Made by a program: the position numbers and the translations under genes. A stretch of DNA of 64,000 nt from Dubosiella muris (GTDB taxonomy: Bacteria > Bacillota_I > Bacilli_A > Erysipelotrichales > Erysipelotrichaceae), in the NCBI RefSeq assembly GCF_004793885.1, contig NZ_SRYG01000002.1, positions 1 to 64,000 on the forward strand. The letters are read 5' to 3'. Numbering within the stretch: the first letter of the stretch is position 1; every line of letters begins with the position of its first letter. Below the pieces are notes generated by a model. It made no database searches. It had not been told where the DNA came from and worked only from the letters and a program-made list of their open reading frames with translations. Shown here in pieces: positions 41,851-49,818 of this stretch.

Positions 41851-43158
41851 CTACGATTTTTTACGGGCGATGATATGGATCGGCGTTCCGACAAAGCCGA
41901 ACGCCTCACGCAGTTTATTTTCAATGTAACGCTTGTACGAAAAGTGGAAGAGCTCCGGATCGTTGACGAACAACACGAACGTCGGCGGTTCCACGCTGAC
42001 CTGGGACGAATAATAAATCTTTAGCTGCCGCCCGTTGTGCGGTTTTGGCGGATTCATCATTTGCGCGTCCAAAACGACGTCGTTGAGCACGTTGGTCGGA
42101 ATCCGCAGCGTGCACGCGTCGTGGACCTGGTCGATCAAAGGAATCAAATTCGACACTTTCGCGCCGGTTTTGGCGGATACGAACGCGATCGGCGCGTAAT
42201 CCAAATATTTGAATTCTTCGCGAATCTTCTTCGTGATCTGGTTCATCGTCTTTTCGTCTTTTTCCACGCTGTCCCATTTGTTGTAGACGATAATCACGCC
42301 TTTTCCGGCTTCGTGCGCCAAACCCGCCACATGCTTGTCCTGCTCACGGATCCCCAGCTCGCCGTCAATCAAAAACAACGCGACATTCGACCGTTCGATC
42401 GCCCCCTGGGCGCGCAAAATCGAGTACTTCTCGATGGACTCGTAAATTTTGCCCCGTTTGCGGATCCCGGCCGTGTCGATGATCCGGTATTCCCGGTCCT
42501 CGTGCCGGAAAGCGGTGTCGATCGCGTCCCTGGTCGTTCCCTCGATGTTGGAGACGATCGAGCGCTCTTCTTTCAGGATCGCGTTTACAAGCGAGCTTTT
42601 ACCAACATTCGGCCGACCAATGACGCAAAACGAGGTAATGCCCTCATACGAAGGCAAATTGCGATCCGGCATATCCTTGACGACTTCGTCGAGCAAATCC
42701 CCCAGTCCAAGGCGATGCGTGCCGCTAATCGGGATCGGATCCCCCAGACCCAGCTCGTAAAATTCATATGTGTTCATCCGCAAGGATTCATTGTCGGCTT
42801 TGTTGACCGCCAAAATAACCGGCTTCTTCGATTTTTGCAGCCGGCGCGCGATCGCGATGTCATCGCTGACGACGCCTTCCCGGGCGGATACGAGCATGAC
42901 GATCACATCCGCTTCCTCGATGGCGATGTCGACCTGCATGTTGATTTCCTCGGAAAATGGCTGGTTTTCCAGCTGGATCCCGCCCGTGTCAATGACCCGG
43001 TACTGCTGGGTCAGCCACTCCACCTCTCCATAAATTCGATCCCGGGTCACGCCCGGCGAGTCTTCGACGATGCTTTTGCGTTCGCCGATCAATGCGTTAA
43101 AAATTGTTGATTTGCCTACGTTCGGACGTCCGACCAAGGCTATGGTTCCACGAATCAT
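41851..43158 (-). CDS. der: Ribosome-associated GTPase Der (EngA)
   Basis: The protein has 435 residues with two GTPase domains in tandem: GRPNVGKSTIFNALIGE near residue 9 and GRPNVGKSSLVNAILKE near residue 181, each with its own NKAD/NKWD motif, then a C-terminal KH-like domain (about 355-435). It is needed for 50S subunit assembly. It lies 14 bases after cmk. The usual cmk-der-gpsA-hup order is kept. Confidence 0.97.
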   Translation of the reverse strand: MIRGTIALVGRPNVGKSTIFNALIGERKSIVEDSPGVTRDRIYGEVEWLTQQYRVIDTGGIQLENQPFSEEINMQVDIAIEEADVIVMLVSAREGVVSDDIAIARRLQKSKKPVILAVNKADNESLRMNTYEFYELGLGDPIPISGTHRLGLGDLLDEVVKDMPDRNLPSYEGITSFCVIGRPNVGKSSLVNAILKEERSIVSNIEGTTRDAIDTAFRHEDREYRIIDTAGIRKRGKIYESIEKYSILRAQGAIERSNVALFLIDGELGIREQDKHVAGLAHEAGKGVIIVYNKWDSVEKDEKTMNQITKKIREEFKYLDYAPIAFVSAKTGAKVSNLIPLIDQVHDACTLRIPTNVLNDVVLDAQMMNPPKPHNGRQLKIYYSSQVSVEPPTFVLFVNDPELFHFSYKRYIENKLREAFGFVGTPIHIIARKKS

Positions 43159-43172
43159 ACGATTGCTCCTTT

Positions 43173-43829
43173 CTAGAGCGCTTTATCAATAATATCCTGT
43201 ACGACTTCCTCCACCTCGTCGATGGTCAAGTCCGAAGTGTCCACCTCGATGGCGTCGTCCGCCTTTCGCAGCGGCGACACTTTTCGATGGGTGTCCTGAT
43301 AGTCGCGGGCCACGATATCCTGATAAATCGTTTCATAATCGCTTTCGATTCCTTTTTCTACGTATTCATTATACCGTCGTTCGGCTCGCGCTTTTGGCGA
43401 GGCGCTCAAAAAGATTTTCACTTCCGCGTCGGGAAGCACGGTCGTCCCGATATCCCGGCCGTCGACGATAAAGTTTTTTGGCTCCGTGGCTTTTTGCTGG
43501 AGCGCCACCATGCGCTCGCGAACCATCGGAATCGTCGCGATCTTCGATGTGAAATTGGAAATTTCATTCACCTTGATCGCCTCGGTCACGTCGTTTCCGT
43601 TCAAATACACGACGGGTCCGTCAAACGAGATGCGAATCGTGTCCAGCAGCCGCTGAAGCGCCATCTCGTCATCGAGGGCGACATCGTTTTGCCGGATGGC
43701 CAAAGCGACGCAGCGGTACATCGCGCCCGTGTCGAGATGGGTCATGTGGTTGTGTTCGGCCAGCCGGTTGGAAATCGAGCTTTTGCCGACGCCGCTTGGC
43801 CCGTCGATCGCGATATTGATCTTACGCAT
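43173..43829 (-). CDS. cmk: Cytidylate kinase
   Basis: The protein has 218 residues. It phosphorylates CMP and dCMP. The P-loop is IDGPSGVGKSSIS at the N-terminus, LDTGAMYR near residue 35, and DGRDIGTTVLPDAEVKIFL near residue 110. I start at 43829, whose ATG overlaps the stop of the upstream gene by one base. rpsA, which follows cmk in many species, is replaced by der here. Confidence 0.95.
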   Translation of the reverse strand: MRKINIAIDGPSGVGKSSISNRLAEHNHMTHLDTGAMYRCVALAIRQNDVALDDEMALQRLLDTIRISFDGPVVYLNGNDVTEAIKVNEISNFTSKIATIPMVRERMVALQQKATEPKNFIVDGRDIGTTVLPDAEVKIFLSASPKARAERRYNEYVEKGIESDYETIYQDIVARDYQDTHRKVSPLRKADDAIEVDTSDLTIDEVEEVVQDIIDKAL

Positions 43830-44746
43830 TAGGCCGAGATCCCCATGACGAAGTAAATCGTCATCGCGATGGAGGCAAGCAGCAGAACGATCAAAACGAT
43901 CAAGGCGATATTCAGCCACATACCGGATTTTTTCGACTTCTTCTCCGATAAATCGTTGTCGTAGTCTTCCGCGCGCATCCGCATTTTCGCGCTCGGCATT
44001 TCCACATCCTCTTTCACGACGACTTTTGTTTCTTCCCGTTTTGGCTTGGACGCGGCCGTTTTTTTCTTTTTCTTCTTTTTTCTAGGGCGGACGGGCTCTT
44101 CTTCAAAGTCGATTTCCTCCTTGCGCGTCATCAGCACGTCGAGACGGTCCGTATCCGCCTTTTCGTCCGCGCGGATGTCGTTGCTGGAAAGGACGATTTT
44201 TTCAATTTCCTTCTTTTCCTCGGCTTTCGCCTGCTCGATCATCCGGTTGACTTCCTCCTGACTGATTTCCGTTTCCTTGATCGCGACCGGATTGATGCGC
44301 GTCAGCTTTTGATTGGGCATCAAAGAGGAAAGCGCCGACTCCTCGCTAATGGATTTAGGCAGCTTCATCGTCGAACCGCCTTCGTCTTCGTCCTCCTCCA
44401 TCGGCAGGAAGTGACGCGTCCGCTTTTTCGTTTCGGCCGGCGTGTCGAGCTGCCGCAAAATGTTGATTTGCGTATCGTCCGTGATTCGCGTTCCGTTGTC
44501 GATATTATACTGTTTCACTTCGCCAAGCAGCTCGTCCATGACAGGACTCGTCCGAAAATCGCTTTTCGCGCTTTGACGCGCTTTTGGATCCTCGTGCACA
44601 TGCATCGGTCTGGACGCATGGGAAAGCTGATGGTTTTGCACCCGTGACAATCGAGGCTTGACCGGCTGGCTTTGCGCCGCCGTCGTTTCCTCGTCCAATT
44701 TATCTCTAAATTCCTGGTATTTTTTGGTTCTTGACAATTGAGCCAT
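43829..44746 (-). CDS. Hydrophilic tail-anchored membrane protein with poly-lysine patch
   Basis: The protein has 305 residues. I do not recognise it. About 275 residues are charged and probably disordered, with acidic stretches (EEDEDEGG) and a patch of seven lysines (RPRKKKKKKKT) near residue 225. The last 28 residues form one membrane segment (LNIALIVLIVLLLASIAMTI), so the long arm faces the cytoplasm. GGGAGGTCACT precedes the ATG. It heads the cmk-der operon (one-base overlap), with a TATAAT upstream near 44772. A link to division or ribosome assembly would be guesswork. Confidence 0.6.
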   Translation of the reverse strand: MAQLSRTKKYQEFRDKLDEETTAAQSQPVKPRLSRVQNHQLSHASRPMHVHEDPKARQSAKSDFRTSPVMDELLGEVKQYNIDNGTRITDDTQINILRQLDTPAETKKRTRHFLPMEEDEDEGGSTMKLPKSISEESALSSLMPNQKLTRINPVAIKETEISQEEVNRMIEQAKAEEKKEIEKIVLSSNDIRADEKADTDRLDVLMTRKEEIDFEEEPVRPRKKKKKKKTAASKPKREETKVVVKEDVEMPSAKMRMRAEDYDNDLSEKKSKKSGMWLNIALIVLIVLLLASIAMTIYFVMGISA

Positions 44747-44832
44747 AGTGACCTCCCTTAAGTAATCTCATATATTATACACAAAACAAGAGTAAATAAA
44801 AACCGTCTGCGCATAAGTATCGGGCAAAACAG

Positions 44833-44859
44833 AAAAAAAGACATAGAAAAACTATGTCT
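44833..44859 (-). terminator. Terminator of efp
   Basis: On the minus strand AGACATAG / CTATGTCT with a five-base loop and seven T. Confidence 0.85.
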
Positions 44860-44871
44860 GATTGCAAAAGA

Positions 44872-45432
44872 CTATTTCGCGCGGCCCGAGTATTTTCCGT
44901 CGCTCGTATTGATGACGATCATCTCGCCCTCGCCAATGAAAAGAGGCACTTTCACTTCAAGGCCTGTCTCCATCACGGCCGTTTTCATCGCGTTGGTCGC
45001 CGTGTCGCCTTTGACCGCCGGCTCGCATTCCACGATTTGCAGCGTCGCCTTGTCCGGCAGGGATACACCAATGATTTCGCCATCGTAACTGGTGATGTTC
45101 ACGTTGTCGTTGGCTTTGATGAATTTTCTCTCCCACTCCAGACGAGCCGTAGGAATCTCGACTTGCTCGTACGTTTCGTTATCCATGAAAACCATCGCGT
45201 CGTCCGTGTCGTACAAGTACTGCATTTCCTTTTTCTCGATCATGGCAGGTTCCACTTTTTCGCCGCCGCCCCAGGAAAGCTCGACGTTGCTTCCTGTCCG
45301 CAGGTTGCGCACTTTCGCTTTGACAACCATCGCGGAACGCGCTGTTTTGTTTTGGGAAATATCAAGAACGACATAAATATCGTTATCGACGCAAATCGTT
45401 TGTCCCGGTTTTAAGTCATTTGAGTTGATCAT
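44872..45432 (-). CDS. efp: Elongation factor P with arginine at the loop tip
   Basis: The protein has 186 residues with the three barrel domains of EF-P. It rescues ribosomes stalled on proline runs. The tip of the first-domain loop, KPGKG in many bacteria, reads NKTARSAM: aligning without gaps puts Arg at the position of the modified Lys and removes the flanking glycines. The rest (VVKAKVRNLRTGS, EVKVPLFIGEGE) is normal. AGGAGAGATAATC precedes the ATG. It has its own TTGACA promoter and terminator. Confidence 0.94.
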   Translation of the reverse strand: MINSNDLKPGQTICVDNDIYVVLDISQNKTARSAMVVKAKVRNLRTGSNVELSWGGGEKVEPAMIEKKEMQYLYDTDDAMVFMDNETYEQVEIPTARLEWERKFIKANDNVNITSYDGEIIGVSLPDKATLQIVECEPAVKGDTATNAMKTAVMETGLEVKVPLFIGEGEMIVINTSDGKYSGRAK

Positions 45433-45459
45433 GATTATCTCTCCTTTTTTCCACTATTA

Positions 45460-45488
45460 AATGTAATGAACTTGGCGGTTTTTGTCAA
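45460..45488 (-). promoter_or_regulatory. Promoter of efp
   Basis: On the minus strand a perfect TTGACA (45483-45488), 17 bases, TACATT (45460-45465). Confidence 0.72.
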
Positions 45489-45493
45489 CCGCA

Positions 45494-45622
45494 AGAAAAA
45501 AAGCACCGAAGTGCTTTCTTTCTGTATCGAAAGGAATCGATATGAATAATATACTCACATACTTAAGGAAGGATGTATGTATGCGAGAAGTTGAGATTGA
45601 GCCTTGTCTCAACTTTTATCCG
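45494..45622 (-). ncRNA. Candidate orphan structured RNA, about 125 nt (RNA 3)
   Basis: A minus-strand promoter (45628-45656) leads into about 125 bases with no ORF, ended by a strong terminator (45495-45517) placed before the efp promoter. The RNA would start GGACGGAT, which pairs with ATCCTTCC about 50 bases later with one mismatch. Inside is a nine-pair stem AAGTTGAGA / TCTCAACTT. A TATCGA/TCGATA hairpin follows. It lies between the gltA-like gene and efp, but has its own start and stop signals. Family unknown. Confidence 0.5.
45495..45517 (-). terminator. Terminator of RNA 3
   Basis: On the minus strand AAAGCAC-TTCG-GTGCTTT followed by T; a TTCG tetraloop makes it very stable. Confidence 0.82.
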
Positions 45623-45627
45623 TCCTT

Positions 45628-45656
45628 ATAGTACACCTATCGAAGAAAAATGTAAA
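45628..45656 (-). promoter_or_regulatory. Promoter of RNA 3
   Basis: TTTACA (45651-45656), 17 bases, TACTAT (45628-45633) on the minus strand. Confidence 0.6.
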
Positions 45657-45684
45657 CCCTTACAAATTATTTCTTTTACAAAAT

Positions 45685-47076
45685 TCACGATTCGGATTTC
45701 GAGCGGATGTACGCGTCCATCGCCGCCGCGCTTTTCTTTCCGGCGCCCATCGCGCTAATGACGGTCGCCGCGCCGGTTACGGCGTCCCCGCCAGCGTAAA
45801 TGCCCTCTCTGGACGTCTGCTCGTTTTCATCCACGATCAAGCAGCCGCGCCGGTTGACTTCCAACCCTTGCGTCGTGTGGCGAATCAAAGGGTTTGGCGA
45901 CGTTCCGATCGCCATGATCATACAGTCGGCGTCAATCGTGAAATTGCTTCCCTCGATCACGACCGGGCGTCTTCTGCCCGAGGCGTCCGGCTCGCCAAGT
46001 TCCATGCGGACGCACTCGACTTTCTCGACCCAGCCTTCCTCGTTGCCGATGACCGCGACTGGATTGCACAGCAAATCAAAAATGATGCCTTCCTCCATCG
46101 CGTGCTCAACTTCCTCCTTGCGGGCCGGAAGCTCTTCAAGCGAGCGTCGGTACACAATGTGCACTTCGGAGCCAAGCCGGCGAGCGCATCGCGCCGCGTC
46201 CATCGCCACGTTGCCGCCGCCGACCACGACGGTCTTGGCCGGACGCTGAATCGGCGTGTCCACGCCTTCCTTGTACGCCTTCATCAAGTTGATGCGGGTC
46301 AAAAACTCGTTGGCCGAATACACGCCTTTGAGGTTTTCACCCGGCAGTCCCATAAAGTTTGGCAGACCCGCACCCGAGCCAATAAAGATGGCTTCGAAGC
46401 CGTCCTCGATCAGCGCGTCGATCGTGTCGCTGCGCCCAACCACGAAGTTTGTGACGATCTCGACGCCAAGCTCCTTCAAATGGCTGATTTCCGCCTGCAC
46501 GATTTCCTTTGGAAGCCGGAATTCCGGAATGCCGTACATCAGCACGCCGCCCGCGACGTGAAGCGCCTCGAAAATCGTCACGTCATATCCCATGCGCGCC
46601 AAATCGCCAGCCGCCGTCAATCCCGCCGGTCCGGCGCCCACGACCGCCACCTTGTGGCCGTTGGATTGCGGCTTGCTCAACGGCGCGTCGTGCTCGTTGC
46701 GATGCGTGTCCGCGACAAAGCGTTCCAGACGCCCGATCGCGACCGCCTCGGTCTTGATTCCGCGCACGCAGTATTTCTCGCACTGGCTTTCCTGCGGACA
46801 AACCCGGCCGCATACCGCCGGCAAAGACGAAGTCATGCCGATGATGCGGTACGCTTCCTCGAAATCGCCCTCTTTGATTTTTTCGATAAACTCTGGAATG
46901 TTGACATTGACCGGGCATCCCTGGACGCATGGCTTGTGTTTGCAATGAAGGCAGCGCTGCGCCTCCTCGATCGCCATTTGCGGCGTGTAGCCCATGGCGA
47001 CTTCTTCAAAGTTGGTGATCCGGACTTCCGGTTCCTGGGTCGGCATCGCGACCTTGTTCGGGGACATGTTCGGCAT
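45685..47076 (-). CDS. gltA: NfnB/GltA-type NADPH-dependent oxidoreductase (glutamate synthase small-subunit family)
   Basis: The protein has 463 residues. The N-terminal domain has two [4Fe-4S] cysteine sets (CLHCKHKPCVQGCP and CGRVCPQESQCEKYC). FAD and NADPH domains follow (VAVVGAGPAGLTAAGDL near 140, VVVGGGNVAMDAARCARRLG near 285). I start at 47076, where AAGGAGGTTC precedes the ATG. The one-base overlap with an NfnA-like gene, and no glutamate synthase large subunit nearby, favour electron-bifurcating NADH-dependent ferredoxin:NADP+ oxidoreductase. Confidence 0.88.
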   Translation of the reverse strand: MPNMSPNKVAMPTQEPEVRITNFEEVAMGYTPQMAIEEAQRCLHCKHKPCVQGCPVNVNIPEFIEKIKEGDFEEAYRIIGMTSSLPAVCGRVCPQESQCEKYCVRGIKTEAVAIGRLERFVADTHRNEHDAPLSKPQSNGHKVAVVGAGPAGLTAAGDLARMGYDVTIFEALHVAGGVLMYGIPEFRLPKEIVQAEISHLKELGVEIVTNFVVGRSDTIDALIEDGFEAIFIGSGAGLPNFMGLPGENLKGVYSANEFLTRINLMKAYKEGVDTPIQRPAKTVVVGGGNVAMDAARCARRLGSEVHIVYRRSLEELPARKEEVEHAMEEGIIFDLLCNPVAVIGNEEGWVEKVECVRMELGEPDASGRRRPVVIEGSNFTIDADCMIMAIGTSPNPLIRHTTQGLEVNRRGCLIVDENEQTSREGIYAGGDAVTGAATVISAMGAGKKSAAAMDAYIRSKSES

Positions 47077-47915
47077 TATTGAACCTCCTTCTTTAAAAGA
47101 CGGCACGCGGCGTCGCGTTCGTGCCGTTCAAAATCGCCATACGCGCGGTTGCGGCTCATCGCCCCGTCAAAATCGACGGCGTGGCCGTCGAAATCCGGCC
47201 CATCCACGCAGGCGAACTTGATTTCATCGCCGACCTTCAAACGGCATCCGCCGCACATGCCCGTGCCGTCGATCATAATCGGATTCATGGACACGATTGT
47301 CGGGATTCCGTATTTTTTCGTCACTTCACAAACAAATTTCATCATGATCACCGGGCCAATCGCGATGACCTTATCAAACTTCTCACCGCTTTGAATGAGC
47401 TCTTCCAGCTTTTGCGTCACCAGACCTTTTTCGCCCGCGCTGCCATCATCCGACATCAAATAATAGGCATCGGACACCGCCTTGAACTCATCTTCCAAAA
47501 TCACCAGATCCTTGTTGCGAAAGCCCGAGATCGTCGTCACGTCCGATCCCGCTTTGGCAAACGCCTTGGCAGTCGGATACGCGATCGCGCAGCCTACGCC
47601 GCCGCCAATCACGCACACCTTTTCACCTTCGATCTCGCTTGGCTGGCCAAGCGGGCCGACAAAGTCCGCCAGACTGGCGTCTTCCTCGAGCTCGTTGAGC
47701 AGCATCGTCGTCTTGCCCACGATTTGGAAAATGATCGTCACTTCCCCGCTGTCCGGATCGCTGTCGGCGATCGTCAGCGGAATGCGTTCTCCCTCGTCGT
47801 GAACCCGTAAAATGATGAACTGACCCGCTTTGGCGCGTTTGGCCACGTGGGGCGCGTCAATCACCATTTTGGTCACCGTTGGATTCAAGACTTCTTTTTT
47901 TAAGATTTTATACAT
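47076..47915 (-). CDS. NfnA-type FAD/[2Fe-2S] NAD oxidoreductase subunit
   Basis: The protein has 279 residues. The N-terminal FAD domain (GQFIILRVHDEGERIPLTIAD) is followed by an NAD-binding domain (VCVIGGGVGCAIAYPTAKA) and a C-terminal [2Fe-2S] site (GMCGGCRLKVGDEIKFACVDGP). With the next gene it forms an NfnAB/SudAB-like complex that moves electrons among NADH, NADPH and ferredoxin, typical of anaerobes. AGAGGTGACTTTGGA precedes the ATG. A TATAAT lies at 47955-47960 on the minus strand. Confidence 0.88.
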   Translation of the reverse strand: MYKILKKEVLNPTVTKMVIDAPHVAKRAKAGQFIILRVHDEGERIPLTIADSDPDSGEVTIIFQIVGKTTMLLNELEEDASLADFVGPLGQPSEIEGEKVCVIGGGVGCAIAYPTAKAFAKAGSDVTTISGFRNKDLVILEDEFKAVSDAYYLMSDDGSAGEKGLVTQKLEELIQSGEKFDKVIAIGPVIMMKFVCEVTKKYGIPTIVSMNPIMIDGTGMCGGCRLKVGDEIKFACVDGPDFDGHAVDFDGAMSRNRAYGDFERHERDAACRLLKKEVQ

Positions 47916-47972
47916 TCCAAAGTCACCTCTCTCGTTTTTTGATATTACCTATCAATTATACTGAAAATTGTT

Positions 47973-48788
47973 TCAATGGTCTAGGCTGAAATTTTCAAAA
48001 GTTCGATGCTTCCGGAGCCACTGCACGCCAAAATCGCACAAATCGCGCATCGGCACGACCCGGCCCAGCTCGTTTTTTACGACGAAACCGCCCTGCCTTT
48101 CGTAGTCCATGCCAAGGCAAGCGAAGTCGCTGTCGTCGTAGTCATACTCGTCAAACGTCTTCCAAACCCGTTTTCCATCGACAAGAACGCTGGCGCCCTG
48201 ACGCACGAGAGGAGTCGAGGGCAGATGAGCCTCGGACCAGTGCAAACACGTGCAGTTTCCATAGTCCACCCCCAGCAAAAGCACTTTCGCCTCGCGCGCG
48301 TACAACGTCTGAAGCGGTGAATCCGCCCCGAGCCCAAAGTCCAGTCCGTGACGTTCCACGATCGTTTCGGCGTGTGTTCCCCAGGCGGCGAACGAAACCT
48401 GGGGATGGGCGGAACGAACCACGGTTGGATCCATCAAAAAGTGCTCGACGACCTGCCCCATGGCGCGAACCGGACTCGTTCGGGAAAACGGCGGCATCGT
48501 GGCGCGGATCCGTGGCCACCACGAGGCGGGAACCGGCGGGTCCTGCCAGTATGACGGTTCGGAATTGGCGCCGGACTGGGCGGGCATGACAATCGTTCCC
48601 GCGACGGATTTCAACGCCTGGACGACGGTTTCGGCGCCGCCAACGACCCATCCAAGTTTTGAAAGCGAGGAATGCACAAGCACAATATCCTCTTTGCGGA
48701 TCCCAAGATCCAAAAGCGCTTCGCGCAACGAGTCAAAGGTATGGGGCGCCAAGGTTTGCGCCACGACTTCTTTTTCTGTTGATTTCAT
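47973..48788 (-). CDS. AAC(3)-family (YokD/FrbF-like) N-acetyltransferase
   Basis: The protein has 271 residues. The AAC(3) fold is shown by VLVHSSLSKLGWVVGGAETVVQAL near residue 35, VMPAQSG near 65 and VVRSAHPQVSFAAWG near 120. Family members acetylate aminoglycosides or other amines with acetyl-CoA. A resistance role is not shown, and many chromosomal relatives give none. I start at 48788 after AGAGGG. The frame upstream to 48965 overlaps another gene and is not used. A terminator sits directly before it on its strand. Confidence 0.88.
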   Translation of the reverse strand: MKSTEKEVVAQTLAPHTFDSLREALLDLGIRKEDIVLVHSSLSKLGWVVGGAETVVQALKSVAGTIVMPAQSGANSEPSYWQDPPVPASWWPRIRATMPPFSRTSPVRAMGQVVEHFLMDPTVVRSAHPQVSFAAWGTHAETIVERHGLDFGLGADSPLQTLYAREAKVLLLGVDYGNCTCLHWSEAHLPSTPLVRQGASVLVDGKRVWKTFDEYDYDDSDFACLGMDYERQGGFVVKNELGRVVPMRDLCDFGVQWLRKHRTFENFSLDH

Positions 48789-48803
48789 CGGTTCCCTCTT
48801 TCT

Positions 48804-48831
48804 AAAAAAAGCGCATTCAAGCGCTTTTTTT
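48804..48831 (-). terminator. Terminator of the DUF2779-PLC unit
   Basis: On the minus strand AAAAAAAGCGC / GCGCTTTTTTT around a six-base loop, only about 15 bases upstream of the AAC(3) gene start. Confidence 0.85.
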
Positions 48832-49818
48832 GGTCTTTGTTTTTCCTGCGTCGGTAAAATCGCACACGTCGAAGTGGACCATTGGCAAATCTTCCGGCAG
48901 TCCCTCGTTGTACGTGCGGTTGCCGATAAAACGCAAAAAATCCTTTTCTTCGGCTTTGTCGTCAACGGCCGCCAAAAACAGCCGGATCGCCGTTTCGCCT
49001 GTGATGAGCGCCTTGTCGTACAAATCGAAAAACGATTCGGTCGACACGCGGTTCTCGTCGGCGGGATGGATCCACTTTTTATGCGTCAGGTTGCAGATGT
49101 CATAGTCGTCCACCGGGGCGTTTGGCACGATCAGTCCGGATGCCAGGTTTTTCGTGCCGGTCAGCTTTTCAAGGCTTTTGAGCGAAGCCAGTTTGACGCC
49201 TTTTGGATCGTGCTCCAGTTTTTGGACGCGGTGCCAGTCGTCAAGCGCGTCTTTGATTTGATGCGGCGCGATTTGCTCGTTGAAAACGGCCTCGATCGCC
49301 GGCACGTAAATGCGCGCGACTGCCCTGGCTTCCTCGAGCGAGCAGTTGGCGATCGCCGGCGTGTCGAATTGTTTTGTCGTTTCGCCGTTTTTCACTTTCA
49401 AAACGATCGAATCCAGCACCGATTCCATCCGGTGGTGGTTCCAGCTGTTTTGCGCCGAGCCGTGCCCCGTCCGGTAGTACACGTATGGATGGACGGTCGA
49501 ATCGAGCGCCCAGTGGCTTAAATGACCGCACACGTAGGCGATCATGTCCTGGCGGATCGCCGGATCCTTCTCGTGTCGAATCGAGCGCAGCGCGCTTTCA
49601 TAAAACGCGTTGACATGGCCTTTGTGCAGCTGCCCGCCATAGCGGCGCAAGGTAGCGCCTTTGAGCGGTCCGCCGGCGCCAAATCCATAAAAAAACAAGT
49701 AATCCGGTCCGTTGCTGCCTACGGTGAACAAATGCTCGCGCGCGTGCAGCCAGCCGGCATCGGGAAAGCGGTCCGCCATTTCTTTTGCGAACAATGAATG
49801 GGTAATGATGTTAGGCAT
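48817..49818 (-). CDS. Zinc-dependent phospholipase C family protein
   Basis: The protein has 333 residues. The pattern MPNIITHSLFAKEMADRF, GSNGPDYLFFYGF, YVCGHLSHWALDSTVHPYVYYR and NHHRMESVLDSIVL gives the His/Asp set of the zn_dep_PLPC family. It has no signal peptide, so it probably acts in the cytoplasm on an unknown phosphoester. The last eleven codons lie inside a terminator stem. It overlaps the DUF2779 gene by eight bases. AAAAGGAGATGGACT precedes the ATG. Confidence 0.85.
   Translation of the reverse strand: MPNIITHSLFAKEMADRFPDAGWLHAREHLFTVGSNGPDYLFFYGFGAGGPLKGATLRRYGGQLHKGHVNAFYESALRSIRHEKDPAIRQDMIAYVCGHLSHWALDSTVHPYVYYRTGHGSAQNSWNHHRMESVLDSIVLKVKNGETTKQFDTPAIANCSLEEARAVARIYVPAIEAVFNEQIAPHQIKDALDDWHRVQKLEHDPKGVKLASLKSLEKLTGTKNLASGLIVPNAPVDDYDICNLTHKKWIHPADENRVSTESFFDLYDKALITGETAIRLFLAAVDDKAEEKDFLRFIGNRTYNEGLPEDLPMVHFDVCDFTDAGKTKTKKSA

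Noticed and set aside
45604-47082. 492-codon plus-strand frame opposite the gltA-like gene
   Set aside because: It mirrors a clear iron-sulfur flavoprotein gene and its translation is Arg/His-rich without any domain.
47973-48788. Acquired aminoglycoside resistance gene
   Set aside because: The family is right, but there is no mobile element and the codon style matches its neighbours; chromosomal AAC(3)-like genes often have other roles.
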